Assembly (NCBI RefSeq): GCF_000744935.1
Contig: NZ_JQMW01000013.1
Coordinates: forward strand, 248,001-312,000
Origin: Clostridium sp. KNHs214
Lineage (GTDB): Bacteria; Bacillota; Clostridia; Clostridiales; Clostridiaceae
Reading direction: 5' to 3'
Length of the DNA stretch: 64,000 nucleotides
Shown here: positions 35,982-45,720 of the stretch, in pieces
Layout of the letters: each line of letters opens with the position of its first letter
Numbering within the stretch: the first letter of the stretch is position 1
Position numbers and translations under genes: made by a program
Notes under the pieces: model-generated
What the model was told of the DNA's origin: nothing
Seen by the model: only the letters and a program-made list of their open reading frames with translations
The model's database searches: none

Positions 35982-36614
35982 GCCTTTTAAGCAAAAAAAT
36001 TAAGCTTATAAAAAGCTTAATCAACCTAAAATAATTTAAATAAAGGGGGAATTTTTATAAATGCTTAAATCAAGCATTATAAAAATTCATCAACTGCAAA
36101 ATAATGTTTATATTAAATTAATCACAGATGAAATCAAAAGCCCTCAAGGATAATCAGCCCCCTCTAATTTCATCTGAATAATTAATAAAAACCAAACCTT
36201 AAATTTTTATTCTCTAAAATGTATCAATATATTTAAATACCCCAAATTAAACATACGATATACATAATTAACTTACATTATATATATGTTATCACTATTT
36301 TCAAATAAATGCAATGTTTTTATATATGCATTTCATTTTTTTTATTAAGACACACTAAATACAAACTATATTCATTATATTTATATTGATATAATACACA
36401 TATATAAATGAATATCACTTTTCAACATCATATTTCTAAATAGTACAAATATTTTCAAATATTACTCCATATACCGACATTTTTTTAATTATCTTATTTA
36501 ATATTTTCACAACAACATATTATATATACGTTGAATTTTGTTACATTTTGTATTATGATTATGTTATAAATACTATTATTTAATAATGGTTATAATTTTT
36601 AGGAGGTGGCTAAA
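35982..36614. other. Hairpin-rich region without a standard gene
   Basis: Contains TTAAGCTT/AAGCTTAA at 36000-36019. A hairpin at 36051-36092 (GAATTTTTATAAATGCTT and complement) encloses the start of the short ORF described separately. A third stem, CAGATGAAAT/ATTTCATCTG, is at about 36125-36177. From 36190 to 36600 the DNA is very AT-rich with no recognisable gene; it presumably holds the promoter of the IscA-like gene. Confidence 0.4.
36061..36153 (+). CDS. Possible 30-residue peptide with hairpin-covered start
   Basis: ATG at 36061, 12 bases after AAAGGGGGA, opens a frame of 30 codons (MLKSSIIKIHQ to DEIKSPQG) ending in TAA. The start codon lies in the stem of a hairpin at 36051-36092, and a second hairpin at 36125-36177 covers the stop. 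It could be a small regulated peptide, a leader peptide or chance. The composition is mixed polar and hydrophobic, not a clear membrane toxin. No homologue is recognised. Confidence 0.35.
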   Translation: MLKSSIIKIHQLQNNVYIKLITDEIKSPQG

Positions 36615-36950
36615 ATGTCAGCTATAAAAATGAGCGACACCGCTTATAAGGAATTTAAAAGTTTTTTAGATGATAATAATGTAACTAATAATACCATAAG
36701 AATATTTTTAGCTGGAGTTGGGTGTAGTGGTCCTCAATTTAATCTGGCTTTAAGTGAGAAAAATATTGGAGATGTATCTGAGCAAATTGGAGATTTAACT
36801 TTCCTAGTGGCTGGAAATCTCTTTGAAGAATTCAAAGGCTTTGAAATAAAATGTCCTGAAGAAAATGATTTGGATAGTTTCACCATAGAACCTTTTGAAA
36901 TAGGAGAATTCAATGGCTGCGCCGCTTGTGGTGGAAACTGTGGGCACTAA
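36615..36950 (+). CDS. IscA/HesB-like iron-sulphur-type protein
   Basis: 111 residues with the HesB fold: IKMSDTAYKEFKSFL, then IRIFLAGVGCSGPQFNLAL (first conserved Cys) and LTFLVAGNLFEEFKGFEI. The C terminus is CAACGGNCGH, a cysteine-rich tail in place of the CGCG motif of canonical A-type carriers. Cluster or metal binding is likely; a carrier role is not certain. The open frame begins at a GTG inside AGGAGGTGG, so the ATG at 36615 is the start. It is monocistronic. Confidence 0.82.
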   Translation: MSAIKMSDTAYKEFKSFLDDNNVTNNTIRIFLAGVGCSGPQFNLALSEKNIGDVSEQIGDLTFLVAGNLFEEFKGFEIKCPEENDLDSFTIEPFEIGEFNGCAACGGNCGH

Positions 36951-37036
36951 AATATAAACACAAATGCATATTAAATACTTTTATTAATACAAAATACAAT
37001 TATTAATTAATATAAAACTTTCTTTATTAATATAAG

Positions 37037-37073
37037 AATCCCTTAGCTAAATTTTAACTAAGGGATTTTTTAT
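37037..37073 (+). terminator. Terminator between convergent genes
   Basis: AATCCCTTAG pairs with CTAAGGGATT, followed by TTTTTATT. It serves the IscA-like gene and may also stop the converging lipoprotein transcript. Confidence 0.8.
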
Positions 37074-37096
37074 TAAAGCTCAATAACCTTTTCAAA

Positions 37097-38932
37097 TTAA
37101 TATAAGTAACTAAGCCTTTCATTTTTCAAATCTGTCAGTTCCCAATTTCCTTTTGCATCCTTATGAAGTATTATTTTATATATAGTATCTTTAGGCTTTT
37201 CCTTAAGTTTAATGTAAACCTTGCAGTAGTTTCCATTATATATGTTAGCTGCCAAACCTGGTTTAGCTATATCCCAAAACTGAATTTGAACTAAACTCAA
37301 TTCCTTGTCTTTAAATATTCCCATAAACATTTTTCCTTCTTTTCCCTTAACTAAGTAGTCCATGCATAGCTTTTTTACCTTTTGATATTCTTCTGCATAA
37401 TTAAAAGTACTTAACCCAGTTACGTACCATTTGCTTTCCTTAGCATTATAGGTAAGAGCTACTTCTACGTCTACATTTATAATACTTCCACCAGAATTTT
37501 TCATCACTCCTAATACCTCAACATAGGCATTAGTATTATCAATAACTTTATAATTAGCAGCTTGAAGTTTTAAATCATACTCGCTAGAAGGAATAGTAGC
37601 AACTATATCATTTTTATCTTTATATATATATTCCATATCTAATAAAGCATATTGATTTAATGCATCATTGTTAGAAAAATACTTTTTAGTTTCATCCATA
37701 TCATATACTCCGCTGCACATATATTCAGCTACAACCTCTGATGCACCCCTTATAGCCTTAAATATTTCTTGTGTTTGCTTATCTACAGCTCCTGTGGAAA
37801 ATTGTACTGAACTAGTCTCAAAGTCTATTTGCTCTTTGTTTTCACCAGCTATTTGAGCCTTTTTACCATCTGGAGATATAGAAAATTTTCCTCCTGATAC
37901 CGGATATCTTTTCCTCTCCTTGCCATTTTTATCCATTAAAATTAAAGTGAATTTACTTTCCTCTTCAACTTTGTTCTTTATAGTATATGCAAAATCACCA
38001 TTATAAATAAATTTAGCATCATATATGCATTTTTTATCTATCACCGTAGCCTTATAAGAATCATTTATATTATTTATATAATATAATCTAAAGTCATTTT
38101 CTCCCACTAATAAGGCAGATGTTTTATATGAATCTCTAAATTTACCATTATATACTTTCTTTATCTTATTACCTTTGTCATCTACTATAAAAGTAGATAC
38201 TTTATTTAAAGTAGATTTTGTTATTTCATTGGTAGTAACATAATAGTGCTCTCTATCTAAAACACCCTTGTAATATTTACTTTCATTGCTGCTATAGGAC
38301 TCTATTTTTTCTTTAGAATCCATATAGTATATGGTGTTATTCACCAGATTAGCATGTTCTGTATAAAGTCTCTTTCCATCAGGCGACCAACCAAAATAAG
38401 TTACAAAATCACCCTTTGTCTCATCTTGAAACATAAATCTCTTCTTATCAATGCTATATATATATAATTTTTCTCCTGACAAAAATGCTATTATGTTCCC
38501 CTGTTTATTCCATTTTGATAAAGTCACTAAATCTATATCACTTTTAAGAACAGTACTATTCTTCTCCTGTACATCGTAAAGCATTAAATAAAATTTAGAA
38601 GAAACTTCACCACTTATTATATTTTTGTTATTTCCAACTTCTTTAGACTCAGACATATAAAATATATATTTATTATCTGGAGAAACAGCAATAAGAGTAT
38701 TGTTAAATTCTTGGTCAAAATTAGTATTTCTAAAAGGATTTATTCCTTTAGTAATTACTTGTCCATCAATTTTTCTTATTTCATTTTGATTCTTATCCTG
38801 ATAAACTTCATATAATTTATTGTCTCTAGTCTCCATAGTGGAACAACCATAAAAAATTCCTATAAGCACTAACCCCATAATAGGAAGAATTACATTCTTA
38901 TTAGGTTTATTGTTAAAAATCTTCTTTTTCAC
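37097..38932 (-). CDS. Lipoprotein with TolB/WD40-like beta-propeller repeats
   Basis: 611 residues. An N-terminal signal ends in GIFYGC (Cys near 30). Repeats in about 80-370 include VSPDNKYIFYMSE, GWSPDGKRLYTEH and SISPDGKKAQIAG, the SPDG(K)x pattern of TolB-type propellers. The C-terminal 220 residues form a separate domain with TYNAKESKWYVTGL. GTG start after AGGAGGG. It lies 76 bp after the histidine kinase gene on the same strand, so it is probably cotranscribed with the two-component pair. It may sense or report an envelope signal; no enzyme motif is seen. Confidence 0.78.
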   Translation of the reverse strand: MKKKIFNNKPNKNVILPIMGLVLIGIFYGCSTMETRDNKLYEVYQDKNQNEIRKIDGQVITKGINPFRNTNFDQEFNNTLIAVSPDNKYIFYMSESKEVGNNKNIISGEVSSKFYLMLYDVQEKNSTVLKSDIDLVTLSKWNKQGNIIAFLSGEKLYIYSIDKKRFMFQDETKGDFVTYFGWSPDGKRLYTEHANLVNNTIYYMDSKEKIESYSSNESKYYKGVLDREHYYVTTNEITKSTLNKVSTFIVDDKGNKIKKVYNGKFRDSYKTSALLVGENDFRLYYINNINDSYKATVIDKKCIYDAKFIYNGDFAYTIKNKVEEESKFTLILMDKNGKERKRYPVSGGKFSISPDGKKAQIAGENKEQIDFETSSVQFSTGAVDKQTQEIFKAIRGASEVVAEYMCSGVYDMDETKKYFSNNDALNQYALLDMEYIYKDKNDIVATIPSSEYDLKLQAANYKVIDNTNAYVEVLGVMKNSGGSIINVDVEVALTYNAKESKWYVTGLSTFNYAEEYQKVKKLCMDYLVKGKEGKMFMGIFKDKELSLVQIQFWDIAKPGLAANIYNGNYCKVYIKLKEKPKDTIYKIILHKDAKGNWELTDLKNERLSYLY

Positions 38933-39008
38933 AATATCCCTCCTGTGTTTCTAATATATCACGTAAATTTATTGAAACTTCATCTTCTCCGTAAAATAGT
39001 TGTAAATT

Positions 39009-40406
39009 TCAGAATATTACTTTAACGGTAGTTCCCACCTTTATCTTACTTTCTATTTTAAGCTTAGCATTATGTCTTCTTATTATTTCACTGCTTAGTG
39101 CTAATCCCAATCCTACTCCACCTTCTTTTCTAGAACGAGATTTGTCCACTCTATAGAAAGGCTCTATTACTTTTTCTATTTCTTCTTCTACCATACCTTT
39201 TCCAAAATCCTTCACATATATATAATTTCCTTCATGATTTTTACCTGTTCCCAGTATTATTTTTGAATTTTCATTAGATGCCTTTATAGCGTTATCTACT
39301 AAGTTTATAAAAACACCCTTTATCATATCTTTGTCTAAAGGTAACTTTATATCTTCACCTACTACTTCTAAAGCTATGTTTTTTTCCCCGCACTTAATTT
39401 TCATAATTTCACGTATATCTGTTAATATAGGCATTACACTTTGCTCAGATATACAAAGCGGATCTTCTCTAGCTATTATCATCTTCATTAAAGTGTTTAT
39501 TAATTTTAGCATTCTACTTCCTTCAAAATATATATAGTTTAAACCTTTATGAAAGGTTTCCTCATCATATTTTATCTTCATAAGAAGTTCCGCATAACCT
39601 ATGATAGATGTAAGTGGTGTCCTTAATTCATGAGCTAAATTATCAATAAATCTCTGCTTCTTTTGGCTTTCTATTTCCAATTGAGTTATTTTACTTTCTA
39701 TCTCGTCTGCCATAGTATTAAATCTTCCTGCAAGTATACCGATCTCATCTCTGTTTTTTACATTAACTCTATCCTTGTAATCTCCTTTACTTATGTTATA
39801 CGTTACATCTGTTAAATTTTCTATAGGTTTTATCATCATCTTGCTTATTGTCCCAGTTATTGCTGTTATAATCATAAGACCTATTATACCAACCTCAAAA
39901 AAGAAAACATATTGACCAGTTTTCTGCTTGTCTATCTCTGTAATATCCTTTATATAACTCAAAATAAACTTCTTATTTTCTGCCTCAAAACTTTGATTTG
40001 TAAAAATATAATGTTTATTTTTTTCTTTCCTAAGTATATAATTTCGTTTGCCGTTTAATGCAGATTTTAATTCTTCACCTCTATTAAAACTAAATATGCT
40101 TTCTTTAGGAGCAATAATTTCTCCATTTTCCTTATATATCTCTATATAACTATTTTCATCTTCAAACATATTTACTATTCTTTGACTGTAACTATCCAAA
40201 TCGATTTTTTCATCCATTTGCTTTTGATTTACCATCAAATACAAAACAGAGTTTCTAAATACATTGTTTTGTTCTTTAAGACATCTGTTTATTTCCTTAC
40301 TTAATAAATCATTATAGGTCTTTTCTGTAACTACAATGCCTGTAATAGTTAATGTGAAAAAATATATACTTATGCACAAAAAGAAAATCTTCCATCTAAA
40401 TTTCAA
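39009..40406 (-). CDS. Sensor histidine kinase
   Basis: About 465 residues, membrane-bound. TM1 (about 5-27) and TM2 (about 170-190) bracket an extracytoplasmic sensor of about 140 residues. A HAMP domain (MIKPIENLTDVTYNISKGD) leads to the dimerisation helix FIDNLAHELRTPLTSI, with the phosphorylated His near 259. The ATPase domain follows: NLVDNAIKAS (N box), KDFGKGM (G1) and EGGVGLGLAL (G2). The frame opens at a GTG inside the ribosome binding site; the TTG at 40406, eight bases after GGAGG, is preferred. It lies 25 bp downstream of the response regulator gene. Confidence 0.92.
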   Translation of the reverse strand: MKFRWKIFFLCISIYFFTLTITGIVVTEKTYNDLLSKEINRCLKEQNNVFRNSVLYLMVNQKQMDEKIDLDSYSQRIVNMFEDENSYIEIYKENGEIIAPKESIFSFNRGEELKSALNGKRNYILRKEKNKHYIFTNQSFEAENKKFILSYIKDITEIDKQKTGQYVFFFEVGIIGLMIITAITGTISKMMIKPIENLTDVTYNISKGDYKDRVNVKNRDEIGILAGRFNTMADEIESKITQLEIESQKKQRFIDNLAHELRTPLTSIIGYAELLMKIKYDEETFHKGLNYIYFEGSRMLKLINTLMKMIIAREDPLCISEQSVMPILTDIREIMKIKCGEKNIALEVVGEDIKLPLDKDMIKGVFINLVDNAIKASNENSKIILGTGKNHEGNYIYVKDFGKGMVEEEIEKVIEPFYRVDKSRSRKEGGVGLGLALSSEIIRRHNAKLKIESKIKVGTTVKVIF

Positions 40407-40431
40407 CTTTACGACCTCCACCTTAGTTAAA

Positions 40432-41079
40432 CTACTCTAGTCTATATCCTATCTTGTATACGGTCTTTATTCTTTCAGTATCTAATTTATGCCTAAGTCT
40501 TTGTATATGCATATCTACTGTTCTAGTATTTCCTTCATATTCATAATTCCATATTAACTCCAATATTTTTTCTCTGGATAATGCTATGCCTTTGTTATCT
40601 ACTAATAACTTTAATAGTTCAAATTCTTTAGGTGTCAACTCCACCTCTTCTCCATCCTTAAAGACTCTTCTCTTATCCTCATGTATTTCTATATTATCAA
40701 ATTTCTTAATATTATCTTCTTTATCACTTCTTCTAAATAAAGCATTTATTCTTGCTATTAATTCCATGCCTTCAAAAGGTTTAGTTATATAGTCATCTGC
40801 TCCTAGGTTCAAACCTTTAACCTTATCCTTTAAACTATCCATGGCAGTTAATAATATAACTGGTACATCCCTTTCAATTATATGAGGTAATAACTCATAT
40901 CCGTTTATTTTAGGGATCATTATATCTAGTACCACTAAATCTAAAGCCTTTGTCTTTATAATTTCCAAGGCCCTTTCTCCATCTTCTGCTTCTAATGTAT
41001 CAAATCCAACCATTGACAAATTAAGTTTTATTAGTTCTCTTATAGGTTCTTCATCTTCTACTATTAATATAGTTTTCAT
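40432..41079 (-). CDS. OmpR/PhoB-type response regulator
   Basis: 215 residues. The receiver domain has the acidic pocket VEDEEP, the phosphorylated Asp in LVVLDIMIP (D52), the Thr in LLTAMDS and Lys in DDYITKPF. The winged-helix output domain reads ELTPKEFELLKLLVDNKG, SREKILELIWNYEYEGNTRTVD and MHIQRLRHKL. It is the partner of the adjacent kinase. The lipoprotein downstream is a candidate accessory or target. Confidence 0.93.
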   Translation of the reverse strand: MKTILIVEDEEPIRELIKLNLSMVGFDTLEAEDGERALEIIKTKALDLVVLDIMIPKINGYELLPHIIERDVPVILLTAMDSLKDKVKGLNLGADDYITKPFEGMELIARINALFRRSDKEDNIKKFDNIEIHEDKRRVFKDGEEVELTPKEFELLKLLVDNKGIALSREKILELIWNYEYEGNTRTVDMHIQRLRHKLDTERIKTVYKIGYRLE

Positions 41080-41103
41080 TAATTATCTCTCCCTCTTACT
41101 ATA

Positions 41104-41886
41104 CTATCTATCAAAAATCATAGATTTTACTACAGCTAAAGCTTCTCTCACATAAAAATTAAGCTGAAGAGTAGTCATGACCTTTGCAGGTATTCCTTGT
41201 AATTCTATACCAACTCTTTCTCCTAGCATTTTAGCTCTAAAAATATGAAAATTACTTGTTACAACTGCTATTTTTAATTTCATAATTTCTTCAAAATTTT
41301 TATTTTCAATCTTCATAAGTTTTTCTCTGGAAAAAAGTAAATTTTCATAGGTATTTCTTGATTTATCCTCCTTTATAATTCTATTCCTTTCTATACCCTT
41401 ATTCAAAAAATACTTTTCCATAGCTTCAGCTTCAGTTATTTCCTCATTAAGTCCCTTTCCTCCTGATACTACTATTTTAGTCTTAGGATGATCTTTTACA
41501 TACTCCCATGCCTTCTCCACCCTTTGATAAAGAGTAAGTGACATGTTTTTTCCTTGTAAACCAGCTCCTAATACTATTATATAATCCGAATCACCTGTGT
41601 AATTCTTATTTCCATAATATAATATAGGAATTTCTATTATTATAAACATAATTACAAATACACAAATCATGGTTTTTACTATTTTTCTCACACCCACAAA
41701 TTTCTTTAGAATTTCTATATTATTTCTCTTCAAAATTCCACTTATAATAAATATTATACCAATAAATAGCCAAAATCGTGAAAAACTTATTTTAAAATTA
41801 AAACAAAGCAATACAATATAATACACTAAAGATAAAGCTCCCAAAATTATTAATATAGTGCTTATTTTCTTATTATTTCTACTCAT
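41104..41886 (-). CDS. YdcF/DUF218 family membrane protein
   Basis: About 260 residues. Three or so membrane segments fill the first 90 residues. The DUF218 domain follows: YIIVLGAGLQG, then KTKIVVSGGKGLNEEITEAEAM, SRNTYENLLFSREKL and VVTSNFHIFRAKMLGER. Some members (SanA, ElyC) act in envelope or undecaprenyl-carrier processes. The start at 41886 follows TTGGAGG; the TTG opening the frame is part of that site. It is 24 bp upstream of the response regulator gene, likely in the same transcript. Confidence 0.83.
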   Translation of the reverse strand: MSRNNKKISTILIILGALSLVYYIVLLCFNFKISFSRFWLFIGIIFIISGILKRNNIEILKKFVGVRKIVKTMICVFVIMFIIIEIPILYYGNKNYTGDSDYIIVLGAGLQGKNMSLTLYQRVEKAWEYVKDHPKTKIVVSGGKGLNEEITEAEAMEKYFLNKGIERNRIIKEDKSRNTYENLLFSREKLMKIENKNFEEIMKLKIAVVTSNFHIFRAKMLGERVGIELQGIPAKVMTTLQLNFYVREALAVVKSMIFDR

Positions 41887-42210
41887 TCCAGCCTCCAATT
41901 ATTGAAAATTGAATTTATAATTTTAATATTAATTATATCTATCAATAACCACCCCACGCATGCCTCTATATTGTCAATACAAAATTTAATGATAACTATG
42001 TACCTAAATAGCAAGTACCACTATGTATTATTTTACCACAACATAGCCATTAAGTTCACCTTTTAAATGTAAAATTAAAATCAAATTTCATCTTCATTGA
42101 TGATTTAAAATTATAATTGATTATCGACAATATTGCCTTTCTTTCTCACTGGTAGTAAAATATATTTAACTGTGAATCTTCTAAAATTTCTAAAAGAAAG
42201 GTTGTATTCA
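41887..42210. other. Intergenic region between divergent genes
   Basis: About 320 bp, AT-rich. No gene and no strong hairpin. Promoters of the YdcF-type gene and the MFS gene must lie here but none stands out. Confidence 0.3.
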
Positions 42211-43485
42211 ATGAAAAAATTATGGAATGTTAAGGGTAAAAAAAATACTGTAATAAATAACAATATGAAATACTACATTTTAAATGGAATACTTTTTACC
42301 ATTATGACTTCATTATATAAATCCTTTGCAGATAAATTTATAACCAGACTAGGAGGAGGATCTTTTCACCTTTCCTTATATAATGCTTTGCCTGGATTAA
42401 TAGGCGCTTTTTTTATGTTTCCCGGAATAATTCTCATAAGCAAAACAAAAAATAAGAAAAAAACTATGTCTAAGTTCTTTCTTATGAGCAGATTTACAAT
42501 TTTCTCTTTTGCATTTGTTCCTTTTTTTCCAATTAAATATAGACCTACTATATTTATAATGCTATTTACCCTTATGAGTCTTCCTGAATCCCTATCTGTA
42601 ATGTCACTACAGAGTTTTTCAGGAGATATATTTCCTGAAGAAGATCGTTCTACAGCTATATCGTTGAGAAATAAATTTTCAACACTTTTTAATGTTATTT
42701 TTCTATTTATTTTAGGTGAAATATTTAACATAGTAGCCCATAACAATGAACAAGCTGTAATACTATACCAAATTTTATTTGTACTATCATTTATAATAGG
42801 ACTTATAGAAATTTCCACTTTTATGAAATTAAAAGAAGTAAACACTATCCAAATGAAAGAAGAATCCCTCAAGGATTTAAAAATTCAAATACCTAAAATT
42901 TTAAAAAACAAGAATTTTAGTGGCTTTTTATTCTGTTCCTTAATATTCCACTTTGGATGGCAAATGGGATGGCCCCTATTTAGTATTTATCAGATAAAAT
43001 ATCTACACGCTAATGAATTGTGGCTTACTATTATAAACGTTTCTTCTAATGTAGTTATGTTTTTTTGCTATAGTTATTGGAACAAGCTTATACAAAAAAA
43101 GGGCAATGCTTTTGTAATAATGTTTGCCACTTTCGGCATGGCTATAACACCTATTTTTTATGCACTTTCCTATAATTTATATATATTAACTTTGACAGGT
43201 TTAATAACTGGTTTTTTTACTTCTGGCACACTGACAGTTATTTTAAGCTCTTTATTGGAAGTTTGTCCTGAAGAAAATAGACTTCTATATGTGGGAATAC
43301 ATGCTACTTTTACAAACCTAACCTTGTCTATAGCACCTATGGTAGGAAACCTCGTACTCTCTCATACCAATATATATATTGCTCTATGCGCATCAGGTTT
43401 CTTCAGACTTATTGGAAGCATTGCTTTTTACATAAGGAAAAAATATATAAAAAAGAATGTTAATACTTCCTCCATGTGTTGTTAA
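42211..43485 (+). CDS. MFS transporter
   Basis: A 424-residue membrane protein with about 12 hydrophobic segments. The loops FPGIILISKTKNKKKTMSK and FSGDIFPEEDRSTAISLRNK fit the MFS pattern. The frame opens at 42133, but the first 26 codons have no ribosome binding site; the ATG at 42211 follows AAAGAAAGG. It stands alone, convergent with nothing, with 165 bp before the glycine riboswitch. The substrate is unknown; the C terminus ends in SSMCC, a small cysteine pair of no known role. Confidence 0.8.
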   Translation: MKKLWNVKGKKNTVINNNMKYYILNGILFTIMTSLYKSFADKFITRLGGGSFHLSLYNALPGLIGAFFMFPGIILISKTKNKKKTMSKFFLMSRFTIFSFAFVPFFPIKYRPTIFIMLFTLMSLPESLSVMSLQSFSGDIFPEEDRSTAISLRNKFSTLFNVIFLFILGEIFNIVAHNNEQAVILYQILFVLSFIIGLIEISTFMKLKEVNTIQMKEESLKDLKIQIPKILKNKNFSGFLFCSLIFHFGWQMGWPLFSIYQIKYLHANELWLTIINVSSNVVMFFCYSYWNKLIQKKGNAFVIMFATFGMAITPIFYALSYNLYILTLTGLITGFFTSGTLTVILSSLLEVCPEENRLLYVGIHATFTNLTLSIAPMVGNLVLSHTNIYIALCASGFFRLIGSIAFYIRKKYIKKNVNTSSMCC

Positions 43486-43650
43486 ATTTAAAACTAAAAA
43501 CAACCATGTATTTGTAAATTCAATAGCCTCCATAGGTATTATAAATATTTTGAATAATTTTTATCTTGAAAAAAATCATAAAAAGTGATAAATTTAAAAA
43601 TGTACAATTGATTAATTAAGTTTTATAAGTAAATTATTTAATATTCTAGA

Positions 43651-43835
43651 TGACGATAGCATGAGATACCCTTGGGTAGCCGAAGGAGCAATACATAAAC
43701 AGCCTAAATTTATGTAGAAACTTTCAGGCAAATATAATGCTATTGGATAGATCTCTGGAGAGACCTTTTAAAGGCACCGAAGGAACTACTATGGTTTAAC
43801 ATCCATATAAAAATTCTCAGGTAAAAGTACAGAGG
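43651..43835 (+). ncRNA. Tandem glycine riboswitch
   Basis: Two glycine aptamers in series. Aptamer 1 has P1 ATAGCA / TGCTAT and the core GAGATACCC, CCGAAGGAGCAA and AACTTTCAGGCAAA. Aptamer 2 has CTCTGGAGAGACC, GGCACCGAAGGAAC and AATTCTCAGGTAAAAG, closing with ACAGAGG. The short linker between them (about 43745-43750) is as in the cooperative glycine class. The 3' strand of aptamer-2 P1 (CAGAGG) is also the 5' strand of the terminator, so glycine binding should free transcription into gcvT. This is a turn-on switch. Confidence 0.95.
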
Positions 43836-43888
43836 ATATAAAGGCATAAGGAACCACTATGCCCTTATATTCCTCTGTTATTTTTTTA
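43829..43888 (+). terminator. Riboswitch expression-platform terminator
   Basis: ACAGAGGATATAAAGGCATA pairs with TATGCCCTTATATTCCTCTGT with small bulges, and TTTTTTT follows. The 5' arm overlaps the aptamer-2 P1 strand, giving the two exclusive folds. Confidence 0.92.
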
Positions 43889-43988
43889 TAAAAATTTAAT
43901 TATAGTTATATAGTTAATTTTAAAATAATTACTAATTTAATATTTCTCGGAAATTACTATTTAATTATATCATGGAAGGAGGACAATT

Positions 43989-45092
43989 ATGGAAAATTTA
44001 AAAAGAACACCTCTTTTTCAGGCTCATACTAAGTTAGGTGGGAAATTGGTGGATTTTGCTGGTTGGGAATTACCTATTCAATACGAAGGAATTATTCAGG
44101 AACATGAGGCAGTAAGAACTGCTGCTGGTTTATTCGATGTTTCACACATGGGAGAGGTGGATGTAAAAGGCCAAGATGCTCTTAACTTTATTCAGCATAT
44201 AATTACAAATGATGCTTCTAAACTTGAAAAAAACCAAGCTCTATACACTCTTATGTGCCATCCAAATGGAGGTGTAGTAGATGATATTTTAGTTTATAAA
44301 TTCAATGATGAGCATTTCTTCTTAGTAATAAATGCAGCTAATACTGATAAAGATGTAAAGTGGCTAATGGATAATTCTAAAAATTTCAATGTAACTATAG
44401 ATAATATATCAAATAAAATAGGACAAGTTGCTCTACAGGGTCCAAAAGCTCAAGAAATACTTGCAGCTTTGACAGACACAGATTTGGATTCTATTAAATT
44501 CTTTTACTGTAATAGAGACGTGATTATTGATGGTGTGAAATGCTTAGTTTCAAGAACAGGATACACTGGTGAAGATGGTTTTGAGATTTTCTCCTCTGCA
44601 GAAGAAATAGAAAAAGTTTGGAACAGTCTTTTATCATATGGAAAAGATAAAGGTCTACAGCCTGCTGCCTTAGGTGCCAGAGACACTTTAAGATTCGAAG
44701 CTAATTTACCGCTGTATGGCAATGAACTTTCAGATGAAATAACTCCTCTTGAAGCTGGTTTAGGTTTCTTTGTTAAACTAGATAAAAACCATTTCATAGG
44801 AAAAGATGCTTTAGTTAAACAAAAATCAGAAGGACTAAGGAAAAAAATAGTAGCTTTTCAAATGGAAAAAGGTATTCCAAGACATGGATATGAAGTGTAC
44901 AAGGATGATACTAAAATAGGCTTTGTTACAACAGGTTATTCTTCACCAAGTTTAAAGAAAACTATAGGATTAGCTCTTATAGATGCTGAATATTCAGCTC
45001 TTGATTCCGAAATAGGAATAAAAATAAGAAAAAATGTAAAACCTGCTAGAATAATAAAAAAGAGTTTCTACAAGAGAAATTACAAAAAATAA
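43989..45092 (+). CDS. gcvT: Glycine cleavage system aminomethyltransferase (T protein)
   Basis: 367 residues, the normal length. It moves the methylene of the aminomethyl-lipoyl group to tetrahydrofolate and releases ammonia. Signature parts are RTPLFQAHTKLGGKLVDFAG, VSHMGEVDVKG, LQGPKAQEIL, SRTGYTGEDGFEIF and GLGARDTLR-like LGARDTLRFEA. GGAAGGAGG lies upstream. It is the first gene after the glycine riboswitch. Confidence 0.96.
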   Translation: MENLKRTPLFQAHTKLGGKLVDFAGWELPIQYEGIIQEHEAVRTAAGLFDVSHMGEVDVKGQDALNFIQHIITNDASKLEKNQALYTLMCHPNGGVVDDILVYKFNDEHFFLVINAANTDKDVKWLMDNSKNFNVTIDNISNKIGQVALQGPKAQEILAALTDTDLDSIKFFYCNRDVIIDGVKCLVSRTGYTGEDGFEIFSSAEEIEKVWNSLLSYGKDKGLQPAALGARDTLRFEANLPLYGNELSDEITPLEAGLGFFVKLDKNHFIGKDALVKQKSEGLRKKIVAFQMEKGIPRHGYEVYKDDTKIGFVTTGYSSPSLKKTIGLALIDAEYSALDSEIGIKIRKNVKPARIIKKSFYKRNYKK

Positions 45093-45334
45093 AAGTAATT
45101 TATAAAAGCACTTTATGGAAATGGACTACAAAAAATTATAAAATAGTTACAATTTCAAAATTAAACTTATTGAAAATAGCATTTTAACTCAACTTTCACA
45201 GTTATAAAATGAAATTGTAAAATTTACGTGCAAAAGTTGAAATTGTAATTAATAACTTTAAGTTAATATTTATAACAAAATAATAAATTATAGCTAAAAT
45301 AAATTTTAAAATAAAACTTAGGAGGTTTTTAAAT
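45093..45334. other. gcvT-gcvH gap with a small inverted repeat
   Basis: A 242-bp gap without a gene. At 45189-45241 TCAACTTT and AAAAGTTGA form the ends of a small palindromic unit; related pieces are at 51018-51056 and 59631-59653. No terminator was seen, so gcvH may still be read from the riboswitch promoter. Confidence 0.45.
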
Positions 45335-45718
45335 ATGAAAGTTATAGAAGGCTTATATTATTCTAAAGAACACGAATGGGTAAAATTAGATGGAGATACT
45401 GCTTACATAGGAATCACAGACTATGCTCAAGATGCCCTTGGAGATATAGTTTATGTAGAACTTCCAGAAATAGATGATGAAATCCTTGAAGGAGATGCTC
45501 TAAGTGTTGTAGAGTCAGTTAAGGCTGCATCTGATGTCTATATGCCTATAGATGGCAAAGTTATAGAAGTAAATGAAGCTCTAGATGACGACGTAGAGTT
45601 AGTTAATAATGACCCTTACAATAGCTGGATTGCAAAAGTTGAAATTTTAAACAAAGATCAAATAAAGGATTTAATGAGTGCTGAAGAGTACCAAGAATTC
45701 TGTTCTAAGGAGGCATAA
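45335..45718 (+). CDS. gcvH: Glycine cleavage system H protein
   Basis: 127 residues. The lipoyl carrier that shuttles the aminomethyl group between P, T and L proteins. The lipoylated Lys is in [14 protein letters not shown] (K63), inside the biotinyl-lipoyl fold that includes [35 protein letters not shown] is the usual C-terminal part. AGGAGG precedes the ATG. It ends 2 bp before gcvPA. Confidence 0.96.
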   Translation: MKVIEGLYYSKEHEWVKLDGDTAYIGITDYAQDALGDIVYVELPEIDDEILEGDALSVVESVKAASDVYMPIDGKVIEVNEALDDDVELVNNDPYNSWIAKVEILNKDQIKDLMSAEEYQEFCSKEA

Positions 45719-45720
45719 AA

